Shown piece by piece: positions 48,201 through 56,423 of a stretch of 64,000 nt of DNA. The stretch spans positions 1-64,000 of the forward strand of contig NZ_JACBYE010000001.1 of assembly GCF_013415325.1 (NCBI RefSeq), in the 5' to 3' direction. The translations under genes and the position numbers were made by a program. The stretch is from Sanguibacter inulinus. GTDB lineage: Bacteria; Actinomycetota; Actinomycetes; Actinomycetales; Cellulomonadaceae. Within the stretch, counting starts at the first letter, position 1, and the number at the start of each line of letters is the position of its first letter. The notes under the pieces were generated by a model, which was not told the DNA's origin, ran no database searches, and worked only from the letters and a program-made list of their open reading frames with translations.

Positions 48201-48710
48201 TCAGGCTGCAACCGGGGTGCGCGTCGCGCTATTCCTCTCGGAGACGAGGTGCGAGGCGGGGTCGACCACGTCGGTCCCGGCGAAGAGCGAGTCCATGAGC
48301 AGGTCGTGGTCGGCGACCGACGAGGCCGGGGCCTCCCAGCCCGTCGCGAGGACCTCTTCGGGGCTGCTGTCGAACGAGAGGTCCGCGGACGTCTCCGCGG
48401 GTGCGCTGCCGGTGAGCTCCGAGGCGTCGTCGGGGACGACGACCGCGGCGGCTGTGCGGCGGGCGTTCCACAGCGCACGGACGGCGTAGACGCCGATCGC
48501 GACCCAGATGACGTTGACGACCGCAGAAGGCCACGCGCTGTGCACCGACGCGCTCACCGAGAGGAGTCCGGCACCCACGATGTTGAGCCCCTGGAACAGC
48601 AGGGAGTCGGGGGAGATCCGCTTCATCGTGACCAGACCGTAGGCGACGACGGCGCTGATGGCACCGGTCCACCCGGCGAGGGTGAGGAGGATCTGGGCGG
48701 CTGCGGACAT
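48201..48710 (-). CDS. small membrane protein, CBU_0592-like
   Basis: A 169-residue protein with three predicted helices in the first 85 residues (LLTLAGWTGAISAVVAYGLV, LLFQGLNIVGAGLLSVSASV, VVNVIWVAIGVYAVRALW). This resembles the CBU_0592/YbgE-type small membrane domain. An acidic soluble tail of about 80 residues follows. The ATG at 48710 is chosen for the AGGAG in front of it. It is the first gene of an operon with the luciferase-like enzyme and is divergent from a LysR regulator. Confidence 0.75.
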   Translation of the reverse strand: MSAAAQILLTLAGWTGAISAVVAYGLVTMKRISPDSLLFQGLNIVGAGLLSVSASVHSAWPSAVVNVIWVAIGVYAVRALWNARRTAAAVVVPDDASELTGSAPAETSADLSFDSSPEEVLATGWEAPASSVADHDLLMDSLFAGTDVVDPASHLVSERNSATRTPVAA

Positions 48711-48837
48711 GACGAACTCCTGATGACGTGCGGTGGGGGGTGCGGTCCTGCCGAGCCACCGGCTGCGGACCACGAGGTGATGCCCCCAATCATGAGGCTC
48801 CAGATGCTGTAGCACAATCGAATCATTCTCCAAACCC

Positions 48838-48856
48838 CATGTAGCATCACTACATG
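48838..48856. promoter_or_regulatory. operator-like inverted repeat at the LysR gene start
   Basis: CATGTAG (48838-48844) and CTACATG (48850-48856) are perfect inverted arms around CATCA. The ATG of the right arm is the start codon of the LysR gene. A related half-site TGTAGCA occurs at 48808-48814 and again at 48840-48846, a layout typical of LysR autoregulation of a divergent promoter. Confidence 0.6.
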
Positions 48857-49768
48857 GCTCTGGACGCGCGAAGACTTGGTGTACTCCTGGCGGTCCACAG
48901 GGCTGGAGGAGTGGTGGCAGCCGCCGACCTGCTGCACCTGACCCCCTCGGCGATCTCCCAGCAGATCGCCAAGCTCGAGGCAGAAGAAGGTGTCGAGGTG
49001 CTGCACCGCGGCCCCCGCGGCGTGACGCTGACAGCCGTCGGGCTCATGCTCGCCGAGGCGGCCGAGCGCATCGAGTCCGAGCTCGTCGAGGCGCGCAAGC
49101 AGATCGCGACCATCGGGCCGGACGTCAGCGGACGGGTGACCATCGGCGCGTTCCAGACCGTGACCCGCAGCGTCGTCGCTCCCATGCTCGTCGAGCTGGC
49201 CGAGTCTGCGCCCGGGCTCGAGATCGACGTCCACGAGGTCGAGACCGACGACGCGAACCGTGGTCTGCGCAGCGGTGAGTACGACATCGCGATCGTCGAG
49301 CACGACTCCTCGGCGGAGCGCCCCGTCCCGCGCGGCTTCCGCGAGGTGCCGCTGCTCGACGAGCCGTGGCGGATCGCCGTGCCCACCTCCATGGCGACCC
49401 CGACGAGCCTGCAGGACCTCACCGACGCCGTGTGGATCGGGTCGGAGAAGACGACGGCCGCAGCCCGGGCGCTCTCCCGTGTGGTGGACCTGGCGAAGCC
49501 GACCCGGTCGACACTGCACAGCACGTACAGCTACGAGGTCGCGATCGCCCTCGTCGCGGCCGGCCAGGGCGTGGCGCTGCTGCCGGCTCTCGCCCTCGAG
49601 CACGCCGACGTCGCGGGGGTCGACGTGGTGCCGATCGCCGGGCTCGGCATGAGGCACATCGCCGCCCGCCACCGCGCGAACCGGCACGAGCCGACCCCGG
49701 CGGTGACGGCGGTCATCGACGCGCTTCTCGCGCAGGTGGTGACGCTCGACCTGGGGTACATCGGCTGA
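48854..49768 (+). CDS. LysR-family transcriptional regulator
   Basis: A 304-residue regulator. The N-terminal winged helix (about 3-62) has AVHRAGGVVAAADLLHLTPSAISQQIAKLE. The C-terminal periplasmic-binding-like effector domain (about 90-290) contains VTIGAFQTVTRSVVAPMLVEL, SGEYDIAIV and ALVAAGQGVALLPALALE. It probably controls the divergent membrane protein/luciferase-like operon and itself. The effector is unknown. Confidence 0.9.
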   Translation: MALDARRLGVLLAVHRAGGVVAAADLLHLTPSAISQQIAKLEAEEGVEVLHRGPRGVTLTAVGLMLAEAAERIESELVEARKQIATIGPDVSGRVTIGAFQTVTRSVVAPMLVELAESAPGLEIDVHEVETDDANRGLRSGEYDIAIVEHDSSAERPVPRGFREVPLLDEPWRIAVPTSMATPTSLQDLTDAVWIGSEKTTAAARALSRVVDLAKPTRSTLHSTYSYEVAIALVAAGQGVALLPALALEHADVAGVDVVPIAGLGMRHIAARHRANRHEPTPAVTAVIDALLAQVVTLDLGYIG

Positions 49769-49790
49769 GCGCCGGAGGCGCCGGTCGTGG

Positions 49791-50228
49791 CTACATCCCG
49801 TGACCCGTCGCGTGGCCAGAGGCTGCGCCGGTCAGCACGTCGGCCTCGGCAGTCTCGTCCTCGGTGACCCAGGTCCCCTGGTGGAACCTGATGCGGGCCG
49901 ACCCCGTCGACACGTCCCAGATCGACATGTGACGGCTGCACCTGTCGACCTCGTCCAGGTGGTAGGTCACGAGCACGAGGGGCCAGGGCATCTCGTGGAA
50001 AGCCCAGTCGGAGAAGGTACGGTCTCCGACCTCGACGTCTCGTGCTGTAGACCCGGCGACAGCCTCGCGGCTGACGGCGTCTCCGTCGCAGGTGATCGCC
50101 GAGAAGTCCTCGTGGAGCAACCACTCGAGGCGCTGTCGGTCCTTGCCCGCTGCTGACGTCCACAGTGCGGTCTCGGCAGAGATGACCCGCTGGCGCTCCT
50201 GCGGGTCAGACGTGGTGCGCTCGTTCAT
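49791..50228 (-). CDS. SnoaL/DUF4440-like (NTF2-fold) protein
   Basis: A 145-residue protein with the cone-shaped NTF2-like pattern: an N-terminal helix (RVISAETALWTSAAGKDRQRLEWLLHEDFSAI), then strands ending in SARIRFHQGTWV. Some members are enzymes and others are association domains; no function can be assigned. The ATG at 50228 is preceded by AGGGGGATC. It stands alone. Confidence 0.75.
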   Translation of the reverse strand: MNERTTSDPQERQRVISAETALWTSAAGKDRQRLEWLLHEDFSAITCDGDAVSREAVAGSTARDVEVGDRTFSDWAFHEMPWPLVLVTYHLDEVDRCSRHMSIWDVSTGSARIRFHQGTWVTEDETAEADVLTGAASGHATGHGM

Positions 50229-50769
50229 CGATGATCCCCCTGCTTCTTGACAGATCGTCAGTATGCCAACGCGTCCCGTGCTGTGCGCGGCGGCGTCGAG
50301 GCGGGCAGGGGTGAAAATCTGCGGCCGGGCATGGAAGAGCCCGTGGGCTGGTGGATCGCTCCACCTGCCGCGAAGGACGAGATCGCGGCACCCACGGGCT
50401 CCGGTGACTGCCTGGTATTCGCTGCCGCCCACCGCGTGGCGGTGCGGGGCCGGCGAGTACTGACAACCGGTTCGTCCGTCAGCTGCCAGCGCGACCTTGC
50501 GCGCTGGTCCTCGACCAGGCTGGCTGGTCGATGCTGGTGGCGACTAGCGGACAGCCACCTCACGAGTCCGAGTGAACTTCATGTCTGGGACCACCTCCTT
50601 CCGATGTACCGACGACGCTACGCCTGCGCAGGGCGAGAGCTCAAGGGGTTTTTCTCGTCTGTGGACGACGGGTCGGCCGCCGTGCTGGTGACCTGCGCAG
50701 ACACCACCGGGCGCGCGTCGGCGTGACAGGCTGGTGCCCCGACCTCACCCCCGACCGGAGGACGCCCCA
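50229..50769. other. 541-bp gap without a supported gene
   Basis: No frame shows recognisable motifs. An 11-bp perfect inverted repeat, GAGCCCGTGGG (50337-50347) with CCCACGGGCTC (50391-50401), encloses 43 nt with further pairing potential. A plus-strand frame at 50247-50726 looks non-coding in composition. Promoters for both flanking genes are expected here. Confidence 0.5.
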
Positions 50770-51375
50770 GTGACCGACCCCCACAGCCCTGCGGACCACG
50801 AGACCCCCGCCGCGGACCACACGCCCGCCGCCGACGGTCAGGTGCGACCCCTGCGCATCATGACAGTCTGCACGGGCAACATCTGCCGCTCGCCGATCGC
50901 CGAGGTGGTGCTCCGCGACAGGCTGGAGGCGGCAGGGCTCGGCGACGACGTGGTCGTCGACTCGACGGGAGTCAGCTCGGAGGAGCACGGCAACCCGATG
51001 GACCGCCGCGCCCGCGCGGTCCTCGCCGCGGCTGGCTATGCCGACCGCGCCCTCGACACGCACCGCGCCCGTCAGGTCGACGTGGCAGACCTCGGAGCCC
51101 GGGACCTGCTGCTCCCGATGACCGCCCGGCACGCTGCCGCGCTGCGCAGGCTCGCCGAGCGCAGCGGCCAGCCCGACGTGGTCGGAGACATCGTCATGTT
51201 CCGCACCTTCGACCCGGCGGCACCCTCGACCCGTGGCGTCGAGGACGAGCACCTGCTCGACGTCGAAGACCCCTGGTACGGAGGCCCCGAAGACTTCGAC
51301 GTGTGCCTCGCGCAGGTCGAGGCCGCTGTCGACGGCATCGTCGGGTGGGCCCGGGTGCGGCTGGGGCGGGACTAG
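50770..51375 (+). CDS. low-molecular-weight protein-tyrosine phosphatase family protein
   Basis: A 201-residue LMW-PTP-like enzyme. The P-loop is CTGNICRS (C34 and R40, the CX5R motif) and the general-acid region is EDPWYGGPEDFD. The first 25 residues are an Asp/Pro/His-rich leader. The GTG at 50770 follows GGAGG. The family includes tyrosine phosphatases and arsenate reductases; the DPWYGG loop favours a phosphatase. An App1-like gene follows. Confidence 0.9.
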   Translation: MTDPHSPADHETPAADHTPAADGQVRPLRIMTVCTGNICRSPIAEVVLRDRLEAAGLGDDVVVDSTGVSSEEHGNPMDRRARAVLAAAGYADRALDTHRARQVDVADLGARDLLLPMTARHAAALRRLAERSGQPDVVGDIVMFRTFDPAAPSTRGVEDEHLLDVEDPWYGGPEDFDVCLAQVEAAVDGIVGWARVRLGRD

Positions 51376-51514
51376 CCTCCCCCGCACTCCACACGAGGTG
51401 CGGTGGAGGCTGCTGACCGGGAGACGGAGCCAGCCCTCCGCCGGGTCGCCGCGACAGCCTCGGCCTGCAGCCTCGACCAGCAGCGAGGCCCCACCTCTGG
51501 AAGACTCGGGCCGC

Positions 51515-52741
51515 ATGAGCGACACGACGTCGAGCAGGCCGTACTGGGCCAGCCGCTGGGAGAACACGTTCGACGCCGCCCTCGCGAGCGTCCTGCGCCG
51601 TCGCGGGTGGGTGCCGCGCATCGAGCCCTACACGGGGTACGGGCTCGCCCCGGGCGAGGACGCCACCGACGACGGCTGGGTCCGCGTGCTGGGGCGGGTC
51701 GTGCTCGCGCCGGCCCACAGGGCGACCACCCGCGACAGGGCCGCAGCAGGACGTGGTGGACGCGCCGACGACCCGACTGCCGTGGCCGAGAGCTCAGCCC
51801 CCACACCGCGCAGGCTGGGCCGACCTCGCGCCGAGGGCCCCGAGCCGCTGCGCGCCGTGCGCGGGTGGCGCAGCTTCCTCACCGCCCAGCTCCCGGGTGC
51901 GCCCGTGGTCATCACCGTCGACGGGACCGAGCACAGGGTGGTCGCCGACCGCGGTGGCTACGTCGACGTCGTTGTCCCCTCGCGGACCGACGAGGGCTGG
52001 CACGAGGTGCAGGTCGCACCTGTCGGCGGGCCGTCCGTGACAGCGCCGGTCCGGGTGGTGGGTCGCCAGGTCTGCACGGGACTCGTGAGCGACGTCGACG
52101 ACACCGTCATGGTGACCTCGCTGCCCCGACCTCTCACGGCGATCTGGAACCTGCTCGTCCTGCACGAGGACGCGCGCCGACCCGTGCGCGGGATGGCTGA
52201 CCTCTATGCCGAGATCGACTCGCTCGAGGACCAGCTGCCTGTCGTCTACCTGTCCACGAACACGTGGAACGGCGCGGCCGCGCTGCGTCGCTTCTTCGCC
52301 TTCCACGGCTTCCCGGCCGGACCGATGCTGCTGACCGACTGGGGTCCGACCAACACCGGCTGGTTCCGCAGCGGTCGTGAGCACAAGTTCCACAGCCTCG
52401 AGCGGCTCGCCCGCGAGCTCCCGCACGTGCGGTGGATCCTCGTGGGGGACGACGGCCAGCACGACCCGCTCATCTACAGCAGGTTCGCGCAGATGTACCC
52501 GGACCACGTGCGCGCTGTCGCGATCCGTCAGCTGAGCGCCGGTGAGCAGGTGCTCGCCCACGGCGCCCCCGGACCGACGGTCCAGGCCCGTGCCGGGATG
52601 TCGGCCGGGGCCGGGGCGAGCGTCCCCGTGGTGAGCGCACCCGACGGGGCGCGCCTGCGCAGGGCTCTGCGCTCGGCCGGTGTGCTCCCGGACCTGCGTG
52701 GCCACGCAGGCGAGGCAGGCCCTGCGACCATGGAGCCATGA
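51515..52741 (+). CDS. App1-like phosphatidate phosphatase domain protein (DUF2183)
   Basis: A 408-residue protein. The N-terminal half (about 1-175) contains beta-rich segments (WVRVLGRVVLAP, FLTAQLPGAPVVITVDG). The C-terminal half is the App1/DUF2183 HAD-like phosphatase with the DXDXT motif in VSDVDDTVMVT, YLSTNTWN and GDDGQHDPLIY. In yeast App1 hydrolyses phosphatidate; the bacterial substrate is unknown. The ATG at 51515 is chosen by the domain boundary. It overlaps the next gene by 4 bp. Confidence 0.88.
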   Translation: MSDTTSSRPYWASRWENTFDAALASVLRRRGWVPRIEPYTGYGLAPGEDATDDGWVRVLGRVVLAPAHRATTRDRAAAGRGGRADDPTAVAESSAPTPRRLGRPRAEGPEPLRAVRGWRSFLTAQLPGAPVVITVDGTEHRVVADRGGYVDVVVPSRTDEGWHEVQVAPVGGPSVTAPVRVVGRQVCTGLVSDVDDTVMVTSLPRPLTAIWNLLVLHEDARRPVRGMADLYAEIDSLEDQLPVVYLSTNTWNGAAALRRFFAFHGFPAGPMLLTDWGPTNTGWFRSGREHKFHSLERLARELPHVRWILVGDDGQHDPLIYSRFAQMYPDHVRAVAIRQLSAGEQVLAHGAPGPTVQARAGMSAGAGASVPVVSAPDGARLRRALRSAGVLPDLRGHAGEAGPATMEP

Positions 52742-53910
52742 AGGTCTCACGTCGTGCCCAGGTCCCGCCCTTCGCCGTGATGGAGGTGCTCGCCGCCGCC
52801 AACGCGCGACGCGCCGCGGGGGAGTCTGTCCTCAACCTCTGCGCGGGCGAGCCGTCGACCGGCGCGTCCGAGGTGGTCCGCCGCCGCGCGGTCGACCTCC
52901 TGCAGTCGGGCGACCTCGGGTACACCGAGGCCATGGGTGCCCCACCCCTGCGGGCGGCGATCGCCGAGCACTACGGGCGCTGGTACGGCGTGGACGTCCC
53001 GGCGTCGAGCGTGGCCGTGACCACGGGATCATCGGGCGGCTTCATGCTCGCCTTCCTCGCCGCCTTCGACGTCGGTGACAGGGTGGCGCTCGCCCGCCCC
53101 GGGTACCCGGCGTACAAGAACATCCTCACGGCGCTCGGCTGCGAGGTCGTCGAGCTCGACTGCGGGCCCGAGACCCGCTACCAGCCGACGCTCTCGCAGC
53201 TCCAGGAGGCGTACTACGGGGGCGGGCTCGACGGCCTCGTGCTCGCGAGCCCGGCGAACCCGACGGGCACCATGGTCTCGCCCGGTGATCTCGCGGCGAT
53301 CGCCGGGTGGTGCGCGGACTACGACGTGCGGCTCGTGAGCGACGAGATCTACCACGGCATCACCTACGGCCCCGAGGGCGAGCAGACACCGACGGCGGCG
53401 TCGTACCTGGGCGACGGAGCGGTCGTCGTCTCGTCGTTCTCCAAGTACTGGGCGATGACGGGGTGGCGCCTCGGGTGGTTGCTGCTCCCTGACGACCTGG
53501 TGGCCCCGGTCGACGCGCTCGCGGGCAACGTCGCGCTCTGTCCGCCGGCGCTCGCGCAGCATGCGGGGGTCGCGGCCTTCAGCGACGAGGGCTATGCCTC
53601 AGCGCGGGCGAACGTCGAGCAGTACGCGCGGTCTCGCAGGGTCGTGCTCGACCGTCTCGACGACCTCGGGTGGGGACCCGTGGCCCCGGCCGACGGCGCG
53701 TTCTACGTGTACGCCGACATCTCGCGGTACGGGCTCGACTCCGTGACCTGGTGCGAGCGGCTGCTCGCCGAGACCGGCGTCGCGCTGACGCCGGGGACCG
53801 ACTTCGACGGGGTCGCGGGGAAGGACTGGGTGCGGTTGTCCTTCGCGGCCGACCCGGCTGTCGTCGCCGAGGCGGTCGAACGGGTCGTCGCCTGGCAGCG
53901 GACGCTCTGA
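52738..53910 (+). CDS. PLP-dependent aminotransferase, class I
   Basis: A 390-residue aspartate-aminotransferase-type enzyme. The PLP lysine is K236 in VVSSFSKYWAMTGWRLGW. Other marks are LGYTEAMGAPPLRAAIA, ANPTGTMVSP, SDEIYHGITYG and the C-terminal WVRLSFA with the substrate-binding Arg. The amino-acid substrate cannot be told. The ATG sits in an ATGA overlap with the App1-like gene, so the two are coupled. Confidence 0.92.
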   Translation: MKVSRRAQVPPFAVMEVLAAANARRAAGESVLNLCAGEPSTGASEVVRRRAVDLLQSGDLGYTEAMGAPPLRAAIAEHYGRWYGVDVPASSVAVTTGSSGGFMLAFLAAFDVGDRVALARPGYPAYKNILTALGCEVVELDCGPETRYQPTLSQLQEAYYGGGLDGLVLASPANPTGTMVSPGDLAAIAGWCADYDVRLVSDEIYHGITYGPEGEQTPTAASYLGDGAVVVSSFSKYWAMTGWRLGWLLLPDDLVAPVDALAGNVALCPPALAQHAGVAAFSDEGYASARANVEQYARSRRVVLDRLDDLGWGPVAPADGAFYVYADISRYGLDSVTWCERLLAETGVALTPGTDFDGVAGKDWVRLSFAADPAVVAEAVERVVAWQRTL

Positions 53911-54038
53911 GGACGAGACGACGACTCGGAGGCGAGCCGCTGACACAGGCGGCGACCACCTGACCGTGGGGCGTCCTCCCGGACCTCGCAGGGCACCTCG
54001 GCGGCAGCCTGCGGGGAGAGAGGCTAGCCTCCCGCCGG

Positions 54039-54320
54039 TCAGCCGACGGGCGTGACGACCGTCGACGTCTGGACGTCGTCCGGGACGGCGGGTTCCTGCG
54101 GCCCAGAGGTGCCCATCCAGAACCCGATCGCGATGCCGACGGCCCCGGCGATGAGCGCCGTGCGCATCGTCGTGCTCTTGGGTCGCATGGCGGACCCGGT
54201 GCCGTACGAGGACATCGCCGGTCCGGCGGAGACCAGACCAGGCCCCTCGGGACGGCGGAACTCGGCCTCGACGGACCCGGGCTGCAACGGCATGTTCAGG
54301 TCGTGCTGTTGGTCGGTCAT
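54039..54320 (-). CDS. small single-pass membrane protein
   Basis: A 93-residue protein with a hydrophilic N-terminal half (TDQQHDLNMPLQPGSVEAEFRR), one membrane helix at about 53-69 (TALIAGAVGIAIGFWMG) and a short Pro/Val/Thr-rich tail. I do not recognise the family. The ATG at 54320 follows GAGGGG. Convergent with the aminotransferase gene. Confidence 0.65.
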   Translation of the reverse strand: MTDQQHDLNMPLQPGSVEAEFRRPEGPGLVSAGPAMSSYGTGSAMRPKSTTMRTALIAGAVGIAIGFWMGTSGPQEPAVPDDVQTSTVVTPVG

Positions 54321-54521
54321 CGTCGCCCCTCGCTCGATGGATGGCGGTGGTGTGCACCGTCGCCCGTCCGGCGGGATCATGGGTCGGCGAGATCCGACCC
54401 TGCCCCCTGGAGCTCCATCCTAGTGTGTCAGGTCACACTCCGGAGGAAGAGGTTGGCCGAGCCTTGGTCCAGAGGGCCTGGTCCAGCCAGTCCGAGACAG
54501 TCGGGATGTCCCGCGAGATAT

Positions 54522-54821
54522 TCAGGGACGCGTGAGGCTGACCAGAGATGCCTGTGGGGCTGTGTTCACTGCGGCGAGCACGTCGTTCGTGACTGGGTCG
54601 AAGAGGTCTGCGACGGGCAGACCGCTCTCGACGACTGCCTCGATCTCGGCATCGGACTGCGTTCCTGCGAGAGTCCACAGCGTCGCGTCTGTCTCAGGTG
54701 AGAGTGCTGTGAGCGCCGGGCCCGGTGCGGGTTCTGCTGATCGTGCCGCATGGCCCGCGTTCGGCACGGCGATCAGCGCCAGCGCTCCGACGATGACGGT
54801 GACGAGCGGTCTGACGTTCAT
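54522..54821 (-). CDS. small secreted protein of unknown function
   Basis: A 99-residue product with a Sec signal peptide (VRPLVTVIVGALALIAVPNAGHA, cleavage probably after AGHA at about 25). The mature part has no cysteine and includes AEIEAVVESGLPVADLFDPVTNDVLAAV. No family is recognised. AAGGAGAAG precedes the ATG at 54821. Confidence 0.65.
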   Translation of the reverse strand: MNVRPLVTVIVGALALIAVPNAGHAARSAEPAPGPALTALSPETDATLWTLAGTQSDAEIEAVVESGLPVADLFDPVTNDVLAAVNTAPQASLVSLTRP

Positions 54822-55027
54822 GGTCTTCTCCTTGGCCTGAGGTCCGCGATCGACAGGAAAGATCGTATTGAACGTTATCAGAAGTATCTGCCCAGGTGTC
54901 GGTTCATCACCCTTTTGCACACAGGCGCCCGAGGGGCTCTGACGTGCCGTCGGATGGGTGCCGTAGCGGCGGGCAATGTGCGCCGTCGAGCCCGGTCGAG
55001 CAGGGTTGCCTGTCGGCGGTGCGCGCC

Positions 55028-55510
55028 TCAGTGCGACGTCGCGACCATCTTCTGCTCGGGGTCGAGGGTCGTCAGGATGCGCCGGGCGATCTCGGCGAGC
55101 TGGCCGACCTGCTCGGGCTCGAGAGCGTCGATGACGAGCTCCCGTGCGGTCCGCACGTGACCCGGGGCTGCCTGGACGACCTTGTCCCAGCCGGCGTCGG
55201 TGAGGGTCGCGTTCGTCGCACGGCCGTCGCCTGGGCAGGGGGATCGCTCGACGTACCCGGCCTTCTCGAGGCGCGAGACCACGCGGGAGAGCCTGGGCAG
55301 CGTGGCGTTGGTGCGCGAGGCGAGGGCCGACATCTGGAGGACCCGTCCCGGTGACTCGGACAGCATGGCCATCGTGAAGTACTCGAAGTGGTTGAGGTCG
55401 TCGTCGCGGTTGAGCTGCGCGTCGAGGGCCCCGGGGAGCAGGGTGAGCACGGCCATGAGCCGCACCCAGGCTGTGTGCTCGTCGCTGTCGAGCCAGGTGA
55501 CGTCGTCCAT
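55028..55510 (-). CDS. MarR-family transcriptional regulator
   Basis: A 160-residue winged-helix regulator: HFEYFTMAMLSESPGRVLQMSALA, recognition helix TLPRLSRVVSRLEKAGYVERSP and wing DGRATNATLTDAG. A single Cys (SPCPGDGR) lies at the base of the wing, a position that could be redox-sensitive, though this is inference. It is divergent from the NADP/F420-type oxidoreductase gene and probably represses it. The ATG at 55510 was chosen; a GTG three codons upstream is possible. Confidence 0.88.
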   Translation of the reverse strand: MDDVTWLDSDEHTAWVRLMAVLTLLPGALDAQLNRDDDLNHFEYFTMAMLSESPGRVLQMSALASRTNATLPRLSRVVSRLEKAGYVERSPCPGDGRATNATLTDAGWDKVVQAAPGHVRTARELVIDALEPEQVGQLAEIARRILTTLDPEQKMVATSH

Positions 55511-55559
55511 GGGAACCACTCTACCGCCGATGGTTGACGCTACAACTAACCGGTGCTAG

Positions 55560-55577
55560 GTTGCTTGTACATACAAC
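55560..55577. promoter_or_regulatory. MarR operator candidate
   Basis: TTGT (55565-55568) and ACAA (55573-55576), flanked by GTTG and CAAC (55560-55563 and 55574-55577), form a palindrome in the divergent marR/oxidoreductase gap. A TTGACG -35-like hexamer lies at about 55533. The region is locally AT-rich. Confidence 0.55.
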
Positions 55578-55613
55578 AAAGCGGGTCGCGAGGCCCCCGT
55601 ACGAGGAGCAGCA

Positions 55614-56186
55614 ATGACGAACGTGACGATCTTCGGTTCTGGGAACATGGGCAGCGCGATCGCAGGCGTCCTCGCCTCCGGCGGGGCCTCCGTCCAGCAC
55701 GTCGGCCGCGGTGAGACCGCGACCCTCACGGGCGACGTCGTCGTCCTCGCCGTCCCGTACCCCTCGGTCACGGACATCGTGGCGACCTACGCCGACCAGC
55801 TGGCCGGCAAGATCGTCGTGGACATCACCAACCCGCTGAACTTCGAGACCTTCGACTCGCTCGTGGTCCCTGCCGGCAGCTCAGCGACGGCCGAGATCGC
55901 CCGGGCCCTCCCGCAGTCGCACGTGCTCAAGGCCTTCAACACGAACTTCGCGGCGACCCTCGCCTCGGGCACCGTCGGCACGAACCGGACGACGGTCCTC
56001 GTCGCGGGTGACGACGAGGCGTCGAAGCAGACGCTCGTCGCGGCTGTGACCGCCGGTGGGCTCGACGCCGTCGACGCCGGCTCGCTCGCCCGCGCCCACG
56101 AGCTCGAGGCGATCGGCTTCCTCCAGCTCACCCTCGCGGCCCGCGAGGCCGTCTCGTGGACCGCAGGCTTCACGCTCGTCCGCTGA
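55614..56186 (+). CDS. NADP/F420-dependent oxidoreductase-like dinucleotide-binding protein
   Basis: A 190-residue Rossmann-fold protein of the COG2085 type. The dinucleotide motif is IFGSGNMGSAIAGVL at the N-terminus (GxGxxG). VVDITNPLNFETFDSLVVPAGSSATAEIARALP and VLKAFNTNFAATLASG are typical of F420H2:NADP reductase relatives. The substrate is unknown. The ATG follows GAGGAGCA. Its control by the adjacent MarR protein is inferred from the divergent layout. Confidence 0.88.
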   Translation: MTNVTIFGSGNMGSAIAGVLASGGASVQHVGRGETATLTGDVVVLAVPYPSVTDIVATYADQLAGKIVVDITNPLNFETFDSLVVPAGSSATAEIARALPQSHVLKAFNTNFAATLASGTVGTNRTTVLVAGDDEASKQTLVAAVTAGGLDAVDAGSLARAHELEAIGFLQLTLAAREAVSWTAGFTLVR

Positions 56187-56198
56187 CGCCTGAAGCAC

Positions 56199-56239
56199 CA
56201 GCAGCTCCCCCGGGCCGACCTGACCCGGGGGAGCTGCTG
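56199..56239 (+). terminator. terminator after the oxidoreductase gene
   Basis: A 16-bp perfect stem (56199-56214 with 56224-56239) has a 9-nt loop, 13 bp after the stop codon. Confidence 0.85.
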
Positions 56240-56423
56240 CATGAGCGAGGGCCCCGCGCGCACCTGCCACCGAAGAACTTTGACGGAACCTTGACGCCCT
56301 GGTGCTGGCCGTCCGGGTCTTCCGGCCCTCCTCGACATCTAGGCTCGGAGGTCGGCACCGACGACCGTCGGTGCGGTGGACCTGCACGGTCTCCCTCTAC
56401 GCGGCGAAGGTGGCTCCAGGCCC

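Noticed and set aside
50247..50726. Plus-strand frame of about 160 codons before the phosphatase gene
   Set aside because: No family motif; Trp/Cys/Arg-rich composition and poor codon bias argue against coding.
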